A DNA stretch of 64,000 nucleotides from Pseudomonas asiatica (GTDB lineage Bacteria; Pseudomonadota; Gammaproteobacteria; Pseudomonadales; Pseudomonadaceae): contig NZ_BLJF01000001.1 of NCBI RefSeq assembly GCF_009932335.1, positions 4,032,501-4,096,500 of the forward strand, written 5' to 3'. The notes below the pieces were generated by a model. The model was not told where the DNA came from and ran no database searches. It saw nothing but the letters and a program-made list of their open reading frames with translations. Position 1 is the stretch's first letter, and each line of letters starts with the position of its first letter. Positions 28,439 through 38,832 of the stretch are shown in pieces. Made by a program: the position numbers and the translations under genes.

Positions 28439-29617
28439 TCACCGCTCGATCAGCGCAATGCGCTTGTTGTACCAGTTCATCAGCAGCGAAATACTGATGC
28501 TGATGGCGAGATAGACACTCATGGTGATGGCGATCACCTCGATGGCCTGGCCGGTCTGGTTGAGCACGGTACCGGCGAACAGCGAGACCATCTCCGGATA
28601 GCCGATACCGGCCGCCAGCGACGAGTTCTTCGCCAGGTTCAGGTACTGGCTGGTCAGCGGCGGAATGATCACCCGCAGTGCCTGGGGGATGATCACCTTG
28701 CGCAGGGTCGGCCCCTCGCGCAGGCCCAGCGAACGCGCGGCCTCGGTCTGGCCATGGCTGACCGAACGGATACCGGAGCGCACGATCTCGGCGATGAACG
28801 CAGCGGTGTAGATGGTCAACGCCAGGGTCAGCGCCAGCAGCTCGGGGATCAGTACCCAGCCACCGACGAAGTTGAATCCTTTCAATTGCGGCACTTCCCA
28901 GTGCACCGGGCTGCCGAACAGCAGTGCGCAAACGCCTGGGATGGCGATGAACAGCGCCAGCCCCACCCAGAACTTGTGGAATGGCTCACCCGTCTCGTCG
29001 AAACGCTTGTTGGCATAACGCACCATCACCACGATGGCCAGCAGCGCCAGGACCAGGGCCACGACGAACGGCCAGAAGCCTTCGGCCATGGACGCGCCGG
29101 GCATGTTCAGGCCACGGTTGCTGATGAAGAAGGTGTCGTCGATATTGATGCTGCCCCGCGGTCCCGGCAGGGTCAGGAACACGGCGAAGTACCAGAACAG
29201 GATCTGCAACAACGGCGGGATGTTGCGGAAGGTTTCCACATACACGGTCGCCAGCTTGTTGATCATCCAGTTCGGCGACAACCGCGCCACACCGATGATG
29301 AAGCCAAGGATGGTCGCCAGCACCACGCCGATGAACGTCACCAGCAAGGTGTTGAGCAGGCCGATGACGAACACCCGCGCATAGCTGTCTGATTCCACGT
29401 AGGGGATCAGGTGCTGGGCGATGCCGAAGCCGGCACTGCGGTCGAGAAAGTCGAAGCCCGAGGTGATACCCCGGTGTTGCAGGTTGGTTTGCGTGTTGTG
29501 GAACAGATACCAGCCCAGACCGACCACGAAGACTATCGTGAGAATCTGGAACAGCCACGCGCGCACACGTGGATCGCTCAGGGATAAACCCTTTTGTGCG
29601 CCGATTCGATTTTGCAT
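28439..29617 (-). CDS. aapQ: General L-amino acid ABC transporter permease AapQ
   Basis: 392-aa permease of the same family as AapM. It shows several transmembrane helices, a long periplasmic loop (about residues 45-95) and the coupling region EIVRSGIRSVSHGQTEAARSLGL with VIIPQALRVIIPPLTSQYLN. It follows aapJ after a 67-nt gap that contains a strong hairpin. Confidence 0.93.
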   Translation of the reverse strand: MQNRIGAQKGLSLSDPRVRAWLFQILTIVFVVGLGWYLFHNTQTNLQHRGITSGFDFLDRSAGFGIAQHLIPYVESDSYARVFVIGLLNTLLVTFIGVVLATILGFIIGVARLSPNWMINKLATVYVETFRNIPPLLQILFWYFAVFLTLPGPRGSINIDDTFFISNRGLNMPGASMAEGFWPFVVALVLALLAIVVMVRYANKRFDETGEPFHKFWVGLALFIAIPGVCALLFGSPVHWEVPQLKGFNFVGGWVLIPELLALTLALTIYTAAFIAEIVRSGIRSVSHGQTEAARSLGLREGPTLRKVIIPQALRVIIPPLTSQYLNLAKNSSLAAGIGYPEMVSLFAGTVLNQTGQAIEVIAITMSVYLAISISISLLMNWYNKRIALIER

Positions 29618-29648
29618 GAAGTGCCCCGGAAAGTAGGGTTCCGAACAG

Positions 29649-29675
29649 CCTGCGGCGGCGGGATGCCGCCGCAGG
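29649..29675 (-). promoter_or_regulatory. Intercistronic hairpin between aapJ and aapQ
   Basis: An 11-bp GC-rich stem CCTGCGGCGGC/GCCGCCGCAGG lies 10 nt after the aapJ stop without a T-run. Such hairpins commonly protect the binding-protein mRNA and lower expression of the downstream permease genes. Confidence 0.6.
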
Positions 29676-29684
29676 GTGCAGCCA

Positions 29685-30713
29685 TCAGCGCACAGGTGGC
29701 GCGTACTGGATGCCGCCGTTGTTCCACAGGGCGTTCATGCCACGGTCGATCTTCAGGTCGGTGCCCTGGCCCAGGTTCTTCTCGAACACTTCGCCATAGT
29801 TGCCGACTTGCTTGACGATCTGCACTACCCAGTCCTTGGGCAGCTTGAGGTCCTTGCCATACTCGCCGTCCGCCCCCAGCAGGCGAGCAACGTCCGGGTT
29901 CTTGGTGCCTTTGGCCTCGGCCTCGACGTTCTTCGAGGTGATGCCTGCCTCTTCGGCGTTGAGCATGGCGAACAGGGTCCACTTGACGATGCTGAACCAC
30001 TCCTCATCGCCTTTGCGCACCACCGGGCCCAGCGGCTCCTTGGAGATGGTTTCCGGCAGTACCACGTATTCGGTCGGCGCGGCCAGCTTGGAGCGTTGGG
30101 CGAACAGCTGCGACTTGTCCGAGGTCAGCACGTCGCAACGGCCGGACTCAAGCGACTTGGCGCTTTCGTCGGAGGTATCGAAAGTGATCGGCGTGTACTT
30201 CAGACCATTGGCGCGGAAGAAGTCCGACACATTCAGCTCGGTGGTGGTACCGGCCTGGATGCAGATGGTCGCGCCATCAAGCTCCTTGGCGCTGGAAACA
30301 CCGAGTTTCTTGTTGACCAGGAAGCCGACGCCGTCATAGTAGGTAACACCGGCGAACACCAGGCCCATGCCGGCATCACGCGAGCTGGTCCAGGTGGTGT
30401 TGCGCGACAGTACGTCGACTTCGCCCGACTGCAGTGCGGTGAAGCGTTCCTTGGCGTTGAGCTGGCTGAACTTGACCTTGGTCGCATCGCCGAATACAGC
30501 GGCGGCTACGGCGCGGCACACGTCGGCGTCGATACCAACGATCTTGCCCTGCGCATCAGGTACCGAGAAGCCTGGAAGACCGTCGCTCACGCCACACTGG
30601 ACGAAGCCCTTCTTCTTTACCGCATCCAGGGTGGCGCCGGCCTGGGCGTTGCTCACGGCGCCCAGCGCGGCGGCAGCGGTCAGGACTGCCAGGGTGGTTT
30701 TCAACATCTTCAT
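29685..30713 (-). CDS. aapJ: General L-amino acid ABC transporter, periplasmic binding protein
   Basis: 342-aa solute-binding protein (family 3). A signal peptide of about 23 residues ends AVSNAQA, then GATLDAVKKKGFVQCGVSDGLPGFSVPDAQGKIVGIDADVCRAVAAAVFGD, the typical start of the polar-amino-acid-binding fold. It should capture many L-amino acids for AapQMP. A GGAGGTTG ribosome-binding site precedes the ATG. It heads the aapJQMP operon; the 331-nt upstream gap contains an exact inverted repeat (30843-30878) and no gene. Confidence 0.94.
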   Translation of the reverse strand: MKMLKTTLAVLTAAAALGAVSNAQAGATLDAVKKKGFVQCGVSDGLPGFSVPDAQGKIVGIDADVCRAVAAAVFGDATKVKFSQLNAKERFTALQSGEVDVLSRNTTWTSSRDAGMGLVFAGVTYYDGVGFLVNKKLGVSSAKELDGATICIQAGTTTELNVSDFFRANGLKYTPITFDTSDESAKSLESGRCDVLTSDKSQLFAQRSKLAAPTEYVVLPETISKEPLGPVVRKGDEEWFSIVKWTLFAMLNAEEAGITSKNVEAEAKGTKNPDVARLLGADGEYGKDLKLPKDWVVQIVKQVGNYGEVFEKNLGQGTDLKIDRGMNALWNNGGIQYAPPVR

Positions 30714-30842
30714 TCACAACCTCCAAATCGCTCTTGTTGTATCGAGCCGGAATTGCACCGCACCCTTTTGAGGCGTATCCGACCCGTATTGGCTTGTTAT
30801 TGGGTCAATGGCGCAATGGACTGTTCTGTGACAGCCTTCGCG

Positions 30843-30878
30843 TGCAAAGGGTGTTACCGTCACGGCCTGCCCTTTGCA
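30843..30878. promoter_or_regulatory. Exact inverted repeat upstream of aapJ, possible operator
   Basis: TGCAAAGGG (30843-30851) and CCCTTTGCA (30870-30878) form a perfect 9-bp inverted repeat with an 18-nt spacer, centred about 147 nt upstream of the aapJ ATG. This layout suits a dimeric regulator binding two turns apart. No regulator is identified. Confidence 0.45.
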
Positions 30879-31017
30879 TCATTGGTTGAATTGCAAAGCG
30901 CGTACCAGAATTTACGGCTGTAGCGTTTAAGCGCTCGTCAAGTAGGGAAAGTTGTATCGTTGCGACATTCTTTTTCCGACAATCATTTCCAGCGCCTTCT
31001 TTTCACGCACGCCATAA

Positions 31018-31701
<684 letters not shown>

Positions 31702-31802
31702 GCCAGGGCTGTCTGTAGTTGTAAGGCTATTCCACTACGCCGCGCCTGAATCTTGCATTACACTGCCCGGCGTACATTCCTTAACCAGTTGATGAGACGA
31801 TC

Positions 31803-33266
31803 GTGCTCAAGGCACTCAAGAAAATTTTCGGCAAGGGAGACGCCGCGCCACAGGCCGTCGCTCCTGCTGCCAGCGTGACGCCGCCTGCGCCCGCACCCAC
31901 CAGCGAGGCCCGGCCTGCGGAAAAACCGGCCGCACCACGCGCCACCCCCACTCCCCAGGCCGAACAGCCTGCCGCCGTTACGCCAGCCGCCGACAAGCCG
32001 GCCAAGGACAAACCGCGTCGCGAGCGCAAGCCCAAGCCGCAGGCCAGCCTGTGGAAACCGGAAGACTTCGTGGTCGAGCCACAGGAAGGCAAGACCCGCT
32101 TCCACGACTTCAAGCTGTCCAACGAACTGATGCATGCCATCCACGACCTGGGCTTCCCGTATTGCACGCCGATCCAGGCACAGGTGCTGGGCTACACCCT
32201 GCGCGGTCAGGATGCCATCGGCCGGGCCCAGACCGGTACCGGCAAGACTGCGGCGTTCCTGATCTCGATCATTTCCCAGCTGCAGCAGACGCCGCCGCCG
32301 AAGGAACGCTACATGGGCGAGCCACGTGCGCTGATCATCGCGCCCACCCGTGAGCTGGTGGTGCAGATCGCCAAGGACGCCATCGCCCTGACCAAGTACA
32401 CCGGCCTGAACGTGATGAGCTTCGTCGGCGGCATGGACTTCGACAAGCAGCTCAAGGCCCTGGAAGCGCGCCATTGCGACATCCTGGTGGCCACTCCGGG
32501 GCGCCTGCTGGACTTCAACCAGCGCGGTGAGGTGCACCTGGACATGGTCGAAGTGATGGTGCTGGACGAAGCCGACCGCATGCTCGACATGGGTTTCATC
32601 CCCCAGGTGCGTCAGATCATTCGCCAGACGCCGCCGAAAAGCGAGCGCCAGACCCTGCTGTTCTCCGCCACCTTCACCGACGACGTGATGAACCTGGCCA
32701 AGCAGTGGACCACCAACCCGGCCATCGTCGAGATCGAGCCGGAGAACGTTGCCAGCGAAACGGTGGAGCAGCACGTCTATGCGGTGGCCGGCAGCGACAA
32801 GTACAAGCTGCTGTACAACCTGGTGACCCAGAACAAGTGGGAACGGGTGATGGTGTTCGCCAACCGCAAGGACGAAGTGCGGCGCATCGAGGAAAAACTG
32901 GTGCGCGACGGCATCAATGCCGCGCAGTTGTCGGGTGACGTGCCGCAGCACAAGCGTATCCGTACCCTGGAAAACTTCCGCGAAGGGCGCATCACCGTGC
33001 TGGTGGCCACCGACGTGGCGGGGCGGGGCATTCATATCGATGGCATCAGCCACGTGATCAACTTCACCCTGCCGGAAGACCCGGACGACTACGTGCACCG
33101 CATTGGCCGGACAGGCCGTGCTGGCACCAGTGGTGTGTCGATCAGCTTTGCCGGTGAGGATGACTCGTACCAGCTGCCAGCGATCGAAGAGCTGCTGGGG
33201 CGCAAGATCAAGTGTGAAATGCCGCCGGATGAACTGCTGAAGCCGGTGCCGCGCAAGCACCACTGA
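31803..33266 (+). CDS. rhlB: DEAD-box ATP-dependent RNA helicase RhlB
   Basis: 487-aa DEAD-box helicase. A variable N-terminal extension of about 85 residues rich in Ala, Pro and Lys precedes the core. Core motifs are Q motif [57 protein letters not shown] and [10 protein letters not shown]. RhlB unwinds structured RNA in the degradosome. The long N-extension is seen in Pseudomonas RhlB. The start is GTG at 31803 (GTGCTCAAGGCACTC). It is followed by an exact 82-bp palindrome. Confidence 0.93.
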   Translation: MLKALKKIFGKGDAAPQAVAPAASVTPPAPAPTSEARPAEKPAAPRATPTPQAEQPAAVTPAADKPAKDKPRRERKPKPQASLWKPEDFVVEPQEGKTRFHDFKLSNELMHAIHDLGFPYCTPIQAQVLGYTLRGQDAIGRAQTGTGKTAAFLISIISQLQQTPPPKERYMGEPRALIIAPTRELVVQIAKDAIALTKYTGLNVMSFVGGMDFDKQLKALEARHCDILVATPGRLLDFNQRGEVHLDMVEVMVLDEADRMLDMGFIPQVRQIIRQTPPKSERQTLLFSATFTDDVMNLAKQWTTNPAIVEIEPENVASETVEQHVYAVAGSDKYKLLYNLVTQNKWERVMVFANRKDEVRRIEEKLVRDGINAAQLSGDVPQHKRIRTLENFREGRITVLVATDVAGRGIHIDGISHVINFTLPEDPDDYVHRIGRTGRAGTSGVSISFAGEDDSYQLPAIEELLGRKIKCEMPPDELLKPVPRKHH

Positions 33267-33280
33267 GTGGTGTTGGATTC

Positions 33281-33362
33281 TTCGCGGGCTTGCCCGCTCC
33301 CACAGGGGCTCCACAGCTTCCGGAAGCTGTGGAGCCCCTGTGGGAGCGGGCAAGCCCGCGAA
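33281..33362. repeat. Exact 82-bp palindrome (fused REP pair)
   Basis: 33281-33321 is the exact reverse complement of 33322-33362: 41-nt arms with no spacer. Each arm contains a CGCGGGCTTGCCCGCTCCCACAGG REP unit and GGCTCCACAGCTTCC. It lies 15 nt after rhlB and before convergent moaE. Confidence 0.95.
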
Positions 33363-33394
33363 CCGGGGCAAAGCCCCGGCCAGAAATACTCTGT

Positions 33395-33841
33395 CTACCA
33401 GCGCTCCGCCGCATCCTGATCACTCTGCTTCCCTTCCACCCACCGCGCCCCTTCCTGGGTATTTTCCTTCTTCCAGAACGGCGCCCGCGTCTTCAGATAG
33501 TCCATGATGAAGTTGCAGGCATCGAACGCCGCCTGCCGATGGGCACTGGCCACGCCGACGAACACGATCGGCTCACCCGGCTCGAGCGCACCGATGCGGT
33601 GCAGCACCTCCACCTTGAGCAACGGCCAGCGCTGCTCTGCCTCCACCACGATCTTGGCCAAGGCCTTTTCGGTCATGCCCGGATAGTGCTCGAGGAACAT
33701 CCCCGCCACCTCGCGGCCATCGTTGAAATCCCGCACGTAGCCGACAAAACCGACCACCGCGCCCACACCGACATTCGCCGCGTGCATGGCATTGGTCTCG
33801 GCTCCCGGATCGAACGCGCCCTCCTGTACTCGCACAGCCAT
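33395..33841 (-). CDS. moaE: Molybdopterin synthase catalytic subunit MoaE
   Basis: 148-aa large subunit of molybdopterin synthase, which transfers sulfur from thiocarboxylated MoaD to precursor Z. It shows GAVVGFVGYVRDF, the HYPGMTEKALAKI segment, HRIGALEPGE, VGVASAHRQAAFDACNFIMDYLKTRAPFWKKE with the active-site Lys and Arg. It starts 2 nt after the moaD stop. Final gene of moaCDE. Confidence 0.95.
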   Translation of the reverse strand: MAVRVQEGAFDPGAETNAMHAANVGVGAVVGFVGYVRDFNDGREVAGMFLEHYPGMTEKALAKIVVEAEQRWPLLKVEVLHRIGALEPGEPIVFVGVASAHRQAAFDACNFIMDYLKTRAPFWKKENTQEGARWVEGKQSDQDAAERW

Positions 33842-33843
33842 GT

Positions 33844-34089
33844 TCAGCCTCCGGTCACCGGCGGGAAGAACGCCACTTCATCGCCCTCTTCCAGCGGCTC
33901 ATCGAGCTTGCACAGTTCTTCGTTGCGCGCACACATCAGGTTCCGCTCGGCCAGCACTTCATACTGCCCGCCCTTGGCCACCAAGGCCTGGCGCACATCG
34001 TCGAGCACCTTGAACGCACCCTCCACCCGCTCGGCATCCACGCCCAACAATTCGCGGTAACGGGCGAAGTACATCACCTTGACCTTCAT
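33844..34089 (-). CDS. moaD: Molybdopterin synthase sulfur carrier subunit MoaD
   Basis: 81-aa ubiquitin-fold sulfur carrier ending in the essential GG (FFPPVTGG), whose C-terminal thiocarboxylate donates sulfur to MoaE. The ATG at 34089 with GGAGG 4 nt upstream is chosen; a GTG one codon earlier is too close to the site. The start A overlaps the moaC TGA stop. Confidence 0.94.
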   Translation of the reverse strand: MKVKVMYFARYRELLGVDAERVEGAFKVLDDVRQALVAKGGQYEVLAERNLMCARNEELCKLDEPLEEGDEVAFFPPVTGG

Positions 34090-34559
34090 CACGCCTCCAC
34101 CTTGTAGTGGCCACTCTTGCCGCCGAGTTTTTCCAGCAGGCGCACCTGCTCGATGACCATACCTTTATCCACAGCCTTGCACATGTCATAGATCGTCAGC
34201 GCAGCCACGCTGGCTGCAGTCAGCGCCTCCATCTCCACGCCGGTCTGCCCGGCCAGCTTGCAGCGGGCGACGATACGCACAGCGTCCTGCCCCTCGGCAC
34301 TCAGCTCGACCTTGACGCTGGTCAGCATCAGCGGGTGGCACAGCGGGATCAGTTCGCTGGTCTTCTTCGCCGCCTGGATCCCGGCAATGCGCGCCACGGC
34401 GAACACGTCGCCCTTGGGGTGTTCACCGTCGACGATCATCTGCAAGGTCTGCGGCAACATGCGCACCCGCGCCTCGGCGGTGGCCTCACGCTCGGTCACG
34501 GCCTTTTCAGTGACGTCGACCATGTTGGCCCGCCCCTGGGAATCAAGATGTGTCAGCAC
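34089..34559 (-). CDS. moaC: Cyclic pyranopterin monophosphate synthase MoaC
   Basis: 156-aa enzyme converting 3',8-cyclo-GTP to cyclic pyranopterin monophosphate in molybdenum cofactor synthesis. Signatures are [38 protein letters not shown] (catalytic Lys and His), [31 protein letters not shown]. The start is GTG at 34559 with AGGAG 7 nt upstream. First gene of moaCDE. Confidence 0.96.
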   Translation of the reverse strand: MLTHLDSQGRANMVDVTEKAVTEREATAEARVRMLPQTLQMIVDGEHPKGDVFAVARIAGIQAAKKTSELIPLCHPLMLTSVKVELSAEGQDAVRIVARCKLAGQTGVEMEALTAASVAALTIYDMCKAVDKGMVIEQVRLLEKLGGKSGHYKVEA

Positions 34560-34640
34560 TGCTCTGCTCCTGTGAAGGGAACTCGCAGTGTAAACCTGTG
34601 AGTCAGGTTTGAGCAGAGGGGTGCGTCAACCGTGCCCGCG

Positions 34641-34667
34641 AAAAAGCCGGGCGGCGAACCGCCCGGC
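34641..34667 (-). terminator. Rho-independent terminator of the PhoH-like gene
   Basis: Stem GCCGGGCGG/CCGCCCGGC with loop CGAA, 9 nt after the stop; on the minus strand it is followed by TTTTT. Confidence 0.85.
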
Positions 34668-34675
34668 GGAGAGGG

Positions 34676-36070
34676 TTACAGATGCGACTCGGCGTACTCG
34701 GCCAGCACCGAGCGTGGCACGCCCTGCAGGGTGATGTGCACGCCATGGGGGAAGTCCTTGAAGCGCTCGGTCAGGTAGGTCAGGCCCGAGCTGGTCGCGG
34801 ACAGGTAGGGGGTATCGATCTGCGCCAGGTTGCCCAGGCAGACCACCTTGGACCCGGAGCCGGCACGGGTGATGATGGTTTTCATCTGGTGCGGCGTCAG
34901 GTTCTGGCACTCGTCGATCAGGATCAGGCTCTGCTGGAAGCTACGGCCACGGATGTAGTTCAGTGACTTGAACTGCAGCGGCACGCGCTCGAGGATGTAC
35001 TCGACGCTGCCATGGGTGCTCTCGTCATCCATGTGCAAGGCTTCGAGGTTGTCGGTAATGGCGCCCAGCCACGGTTCCATCTTCTCGGCCTCGGTGCCCG
35101 GCAGGAAGCCGATCTCCTGGTCCAGCCCCTGCACGCTGCGAGTGGCGATGATGCGCCGGTAGCGCTTGCTGACCATGGTCTGTTCGATGGCCGCGGCCAG
35201 GGCCAGGATGGTCTTGCCGGAACCGGCGGCGCCGGTCAGGTTGACCAGGTGGATATCCGGGTCGAGCAGGGCGAACAGCGCCAGGCTCTGGTGGATGTCA
35301 CGCGGCTTCAGGCCCCAGGCTTCCTGGTGCAGCAGCGGTTCCTGGTGCAGGTCGAGCAATAGCAGCTCATCGTTGCGGATACCCTTGATCCAGCCGACGA
35401 AGCCCTGTTCATCGATGATGAACTCGTTGACGTGAACCGCCGGCAGGTTGTCGATCAATTGCACGCGGTGCCAGGTGCGGCCGCGCTCCTGGCGGGTATC
35501 GACCTTGCTCACCCGGTCCCAGAACGAGCCGGTGACCGAATGGTAGCCCTTGGACAGCAATGACACGTCATCGACCAGTTGGTCGGTGCTGTAGTCCTCG
35601 GCCGCGATGCCACAGGCACGTGCCTTCAGGCGCATGTTGATGTCTTTGGTGACCAGCACAACGTCCAGGTCGGTGCGCCGGGCCCGTACTTCGAGCAACT
35701 GGTTGATGATGATGTTGTCGTTGAGGTTTTCCGGCAGCAGCTTGTTCGGCTCGTTGCGCGGAGTCATCAGGATGGACAGGAAGCCCTTGGGCCCGCTCTT
35801 GCCACGCTGGATCGGCACGCCCTGCTCGACATCGCTGGGCGAGGCGTCACCAAGGGTCTGGTCGATCAGGCGAATGGCCTGGCGGCATTCGGCGGCGATG
35901 GTCTGTTTGCCGGTCTTGAGCTTGTCGAGTTCCTCCAGCACCGTCATCGGGATGGCGACATGGTGCTCCTCGAAGTTCAGTAACGCGTTGGGGTCGTGAA
36001 TCAGGACGTTGGTATCGAGCACATACAGGATAGGCTTGCTGGAGGAAGGGTTGCGTCCTTGGTCATCCAT
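34676..36070 (-). CDS. PIN-PhoH fusion ATPase (PhoH2-like)
   Basis: 464-aa protein joining an N-terminal PIN nuclease domain (VLDTNVLIHDP, then AECRQAIRL and VLVTKDINMR with acidic metal ligands, about residues 1-150) to a C-terminal PhoH helicase-like ATPase. The ATPase has Walker A LTGAAGSGKTILAL, Walker B LILIDECQNLTPHQ and GNLAQID. Such PhoH2 proteins are reported to unwind and cleave RNA. No antitoxin-like PhoAT gene is adjacent, so it is probably free-standing. It ends at a terminator. Confidence 0.92.
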   Translation of the reverse strand: MDDQGRNPSSSKPILYVLDTNVLIHDPNALLNFEEHHVAIPMTVLEELDKLKTGKQTIAAECRQAIRLIDQTLGDASPSDVEQGVPIQRGKSGPKGFLSILMTPRNEPNKLLPENLNDNIIINQLLEVRARRTDLDVVLVTKDINMRLKARACGIAAEDYSTDQLVDDVSLLSKGYHSVTGSFWDRVSKVDTRQERGRTWHRVQLIDNLPAVHVNEFIIDEQGFVGWIKGIRNDELLLLDLHQEPLLHQEAWGLKPRDIHQSLALFALLDPDIHLVNLTGAAGSGKTILALAAAIEQTMVSKRYRRIIATRSVQGLDQEIGFLPGTEAEKMEPWLGAITDNLEALHMDDESTHGSVEYILERVPLQFKSLNYIRGRSFQQSLILIDECQNLTPHQMKTIITRAGSGSKVVCLGNLAQIDTPYLSATSSGLTYLTERFKDFPHGVHITLQGVPRSVLAEYAESHL

Positions 36071-36413
36071 ACTCGGTCACCTTATGTCGAAGCCACACGG
36101 CGTGGTCTGTTACGCCGCAGAGTGACTGCCGCTGTCCCCGTATCCGCGTTGTTACGGGCGGGAAGCGAACCTGGCTAGGTGGGCCTGGATGACGCCACCT
36201 GTGCTGCAGGAATCGGCTGTCTGGTTTCTTCATACCGCAAAAATGATGACTAAAAAAAGTCTTTTTACGTGCAGGTGAAGTTTATTTTTCCAAATGACGA
36301 ACAGGGGTTGGCGAGGGGGCGCGCGAGGACTACAGTCAAAAATCAGGCTGCCATTGCATGGGTCAACGCCAGCAAGCCATGCACCTAACCTGTAAGAGCA
36401 ACTGTGTTGTGTT
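36071..36413. other. Intergenic region, no gene seen
   Basis: Between the PIN-PhoH gene and the REP pair near 36414. It holds the PIN-PhoH 5' region, and is A+T-rich around 36236-36300, unlike the flanks. I see no convincing open frame, tRNA or terminator. A small RNA cannot be excluded. Confidence 0.4.
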
Positions 36414-36526
36414 GCCTGTACTGGCCTCATCGCCAGCAAGCCAGCTCCCACAGGGACAGCGCATGGCTTGAGGCCGATGCGGTCGAGGTGGGAGCTGGCT
36501 TGCCGGCGATGGGCTGCGCAGCAGCC
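36414..36526. repeat. REP pair, CGCCGGCAAGCCAGCTCCC class
   Basis: Inverted CATCGCCAGCAAGCCAGCTCCCACAGG and GTGGGAGCTGGCTTGCCGGCGATG copies just beyond the 3' end of the deacetylase-like gene. Confidence 0.88.
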
Positions 36527-36531
36527 CCCTC

Positions 36532-37659
36532 TCACCCCCGGTTGGCATATCCCTGGCAATCTTCCCAACCAATCCCGCTCTGCGCCGTATTGCGCAACAA
36601 CCACTCCACCGCCGGCTGCGCCCTGGGCAGGCTGTCATGGAACTGGATCACCCCCTTGCGCCACAGCAGCATCAAGGTCAGCACCCGCTGGGCAGAGGCC
36701 TCGGCGCTCAGTGCGCCATCATCCTGGGCATCGATGTCCCACAACGACACTTGCAACTGCTGGCTGGCCATGAACGCCTCGCCATCGGCCCGGCGCTGCC
36801 CGTAGGGCGGCCGAAACAACGGTACATACTGCTCCGGCAAGTCGGCCTGCACCCGAGCCTGGCTGCGCCGCAATGAATCCTGCCAGTCTGTCCACTGCGC
36901 ATGGGAGCGGTACTCCCAACCCTGAATCCCCACGCAATGCCCACGATAGAGCTGGCGCAAGGCATCTGCCGCACCGGCGTCGCGGCGTTGCTGCAGGCGG
37001 TTGCCGAGCACGAAGAACGTGCCTTCAAGCTTTTGCCGGCGCAGATAATCAGTCAGCAGATCGGTACTGCCGCCATCCGGCCCGGGCCCGCCGACGAAGG
37101 TCAGCAGGAACATGCGATCGTTCAGCTCATCCCCATTGCGCTCGCGTGAGGACAACCGCTCCACCTCGCTGCTGGTCTGCGGCAGCAACGCAGCCTTGCG
37201 CAGTTGTTCGTCCAGGTACCGCACATGGAACTGGTGGCTCGGCTCGATCCAGCCCGTGTAGAACGTGCCGACATCGGCAGCGAACGTCGCTGCCTGTGTG
37301 CGCAACTCCGCCATCGACGTAACCGGATAGCAGAACGACGCATCCTGTTCGCAACTGCGCTGCGCCTGTTGATAACCTTCCCACAACCGCTGCCACATGC
37401 GCGCCCGCACCAGGCGCACCTTCTGCAGGTTGACCTGCCGTAGCCCCAAGCGTGCCGCCAGCGCCGCGTCGTCCAGCAGTTCGCTTTCATGCAGCACCTG
37501 GGCGAACGAGAGGATCTCGGCCCGCGAGGCCACATCGAACAACGCCGGGCTGTCCAGCTTTTCGGGCCACAGGCTGCGGTCCAAACTCACCTGGGTTGAA
37601 GGGGCGGCTTGCACGGCCAGGCTCAGCAGAGCGGCCAACAAGGCAGAGGCAATACGCAC
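36532..37659 (-). CDS. Exported polysaccharide deacetylase-like protein, degenerate active site
   Basis: 375-aa exported protein (signal peptide of about 18 residues ending AVQA) with a helical N-terminal domain and a NodB-like domain from about residue 183. The catalytic motif TFDDGP reads TFVGGP (187-192), so both Asp are Val/Gly. The HxxxH metal motif reads E249-x3-H253, so the first His is lost. RPPYG (283-287), WDIDAQD and the FHDS His341 remain. Known deacetylases need Asp-His-His to hold the metal, so this one is probably inactive as a deacetylase or uses another chemistry. It may be a binding or structural protein. Monocistronic. Confidence 0.82.
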   Translation of the reverse strand: MRIASALLAALLSLAVQAAPSTQVSLDRSLWPEKLDSPALFDVASRAEILSFAQVLHESELLDDAALAARLGLRQVNLQKVRLVRARMWQRLWEGYQQAQRSCEQDASFCYPVTSMAELRTQAATFAADVGTFYTGWIEPSHQFHVRYLDEQLRKAALLPQTSSEVERLSSRERNGDELNDRMFLLTFVGGPGPDGGSTDLLTDYLRRQKLEGTFFVLGNRLQQRRDAGAADALRQLYRGHCVGIQGWEYRSHAQWTDWQDSLRRSQARVQADLPEQYVPLFRPPYGQRRADGEAFMASQQLQVSLWDIDAQDDGALSAEASAQRVLTLMLLWRKGVIQFHDSLPRAQPAVEWLLRNTAQSGIGWEDCQGYANRG

Positions 37660-37795
37660 GGTTGAAGCTCCGCAACGGCGAAACGCGCACTATAGCCTCT
37701 GCACCGGCCATGGTCTGTGACTATCGTCGCCATAGTTTGGACTTGCACCGCCCAGCCCGTAGAATTCCCGGCCTACGATGCCAGGAGCCGACCCG

Positions 37796-38575
37796 ATGCT
37801 GACGGTGATATCACCCGCCAAGACCCTCGACTACGAAACCCCGCCGGTGACCGAGCGTTTCACCCTGCCCCAGTACCTGGACGACTCTCAGGAGCTGATC
37901 CAGCAGTTGCGCGACCTGTCGCCAGCGCAGATCAGCGAACTGATGCACCTGTCCGACAAGCTCGCCGGCCTGAATGCCGCGCGCTTCGGCAGCTGGACCC
38001 CGGACTTCACCCCGGCCAATGCCAAGCAGGCGCTGCTGGCGTTCAAGGGTGACGTGTATACCGGCCTCGACGCCGAAAGCCTGGGCGAGGACGATTTCAG
38101 CTATGCCCAGCAGCACTTGCGCATGCTTTCGGGCCTGTATGGCCTGCTGCGCCCGCTCGACCTGATGCAACCTTACCGCCTGGAAATGGGCACCAAGCTG
38201 GCCAACGCCCGCGGCAAGGATCTGTATGCGTTCTGGGGCACGCGCATCAGCGAATGGCTGAACCAGGCCTTGGCCGAACAGGGCGATGACGTGCTGCTGA
38301 ACCTGGCCAGCAACGAGTATTTCAGCGCGGTGAAACGCAGTGCGCTCAAGGCCCGGGTGATCAACGTCGACTTCAAGGACCTGAAGAACGGCCAGTACAA
38401 GATCATCAGCTTCTACGCCAAGAAAGCCCGCGGCATGATGAGCCGCTTCGTGATCCAGCAGCGCATCAGCGACCCGGAGCAGCTCAAGCAATTCGATGTG
38501 CAGGGGTACTACTACAGTGCCGAACAGTCGAAGCCGGACCACCTGGTGTTCCTGCGGGATCATCCTTCCGAATAG
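37796..38575 (+). CDS. yaaA: Peroxide stress protein YaaA (DUF328)
   Basis: 259-aa protein of the YaaA family; in E. coli it lowers free iron under peroxide stress and protects DNA. Family signatures are [65 protein letters not shown] and the C-terminal [15 protein letters not shown]. The ATG at 37796 with AGGAG upstream is chosen over the in-frame ATG at 37778. It is the last gene before the alginate regulatory region. Confidence 0.93.
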   Translation: MLTVISPAKTLDYETPPVTERFTLPQYLDDSQELIQQLRDLSPAQISELMHLSDKLAGLNAARFGSWTPDFTPANAKQALLAFKGDVYTGLDAESLGEDDFSYAQQHLRMLSGLYGLLRPLDLMQPYRLEMGTKLANARGKDLYAFWGTRISEWLNQALAEQGDDVLLNLASNEYFSAVKRSALKARVINVDFKDLKNGQYKIISFYAKKARGMMSRFVIQQRISDPEQLKQFDVQGYYYSAEQSKPDHLVFLRDHPSE

Positions 38576-38593
38576 TCAGGCAATACACAATCC

Positions 38594-38712
38594 CCTGTAG
38601 GAGCGGCCTTGTGTCGCGAAAGGGCCGCATAGCGGCCCCGGCAATTTCTGCTTTGATGTTGAAATCCTGGGGCCGCTGCGCGGCCCTTTCGCGACACAAG
38701 GCCGCTCCTACA
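38594..38712. repeat. REP pair, CCTTGTGTCGC class
   Basis: Inverted CTGTAGGAGCGGCCTTGTGTCGCGAAAGGGCCGC copies between yaaA and the algD regulatory region. Confidence 0.9.
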
Positions 38713-38832
38713 AAAAGCGCCTCCCTCCTTACCCCCTCCGCCCCGCAACAGGGCACGACGCAAAGCGCCATCACGCCACAAATCCGACGCCAAAAAATCG
38801 ACACACCACCACTTATAGCCAAACGCCATAAG

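Noticed and set aside
31758..33371. Minus-strand open frame opposite rhlB
   Set aside because: All DEAD-box motifs are on the plus strand; the antisense translation shows no family features and runs into the palindrome.
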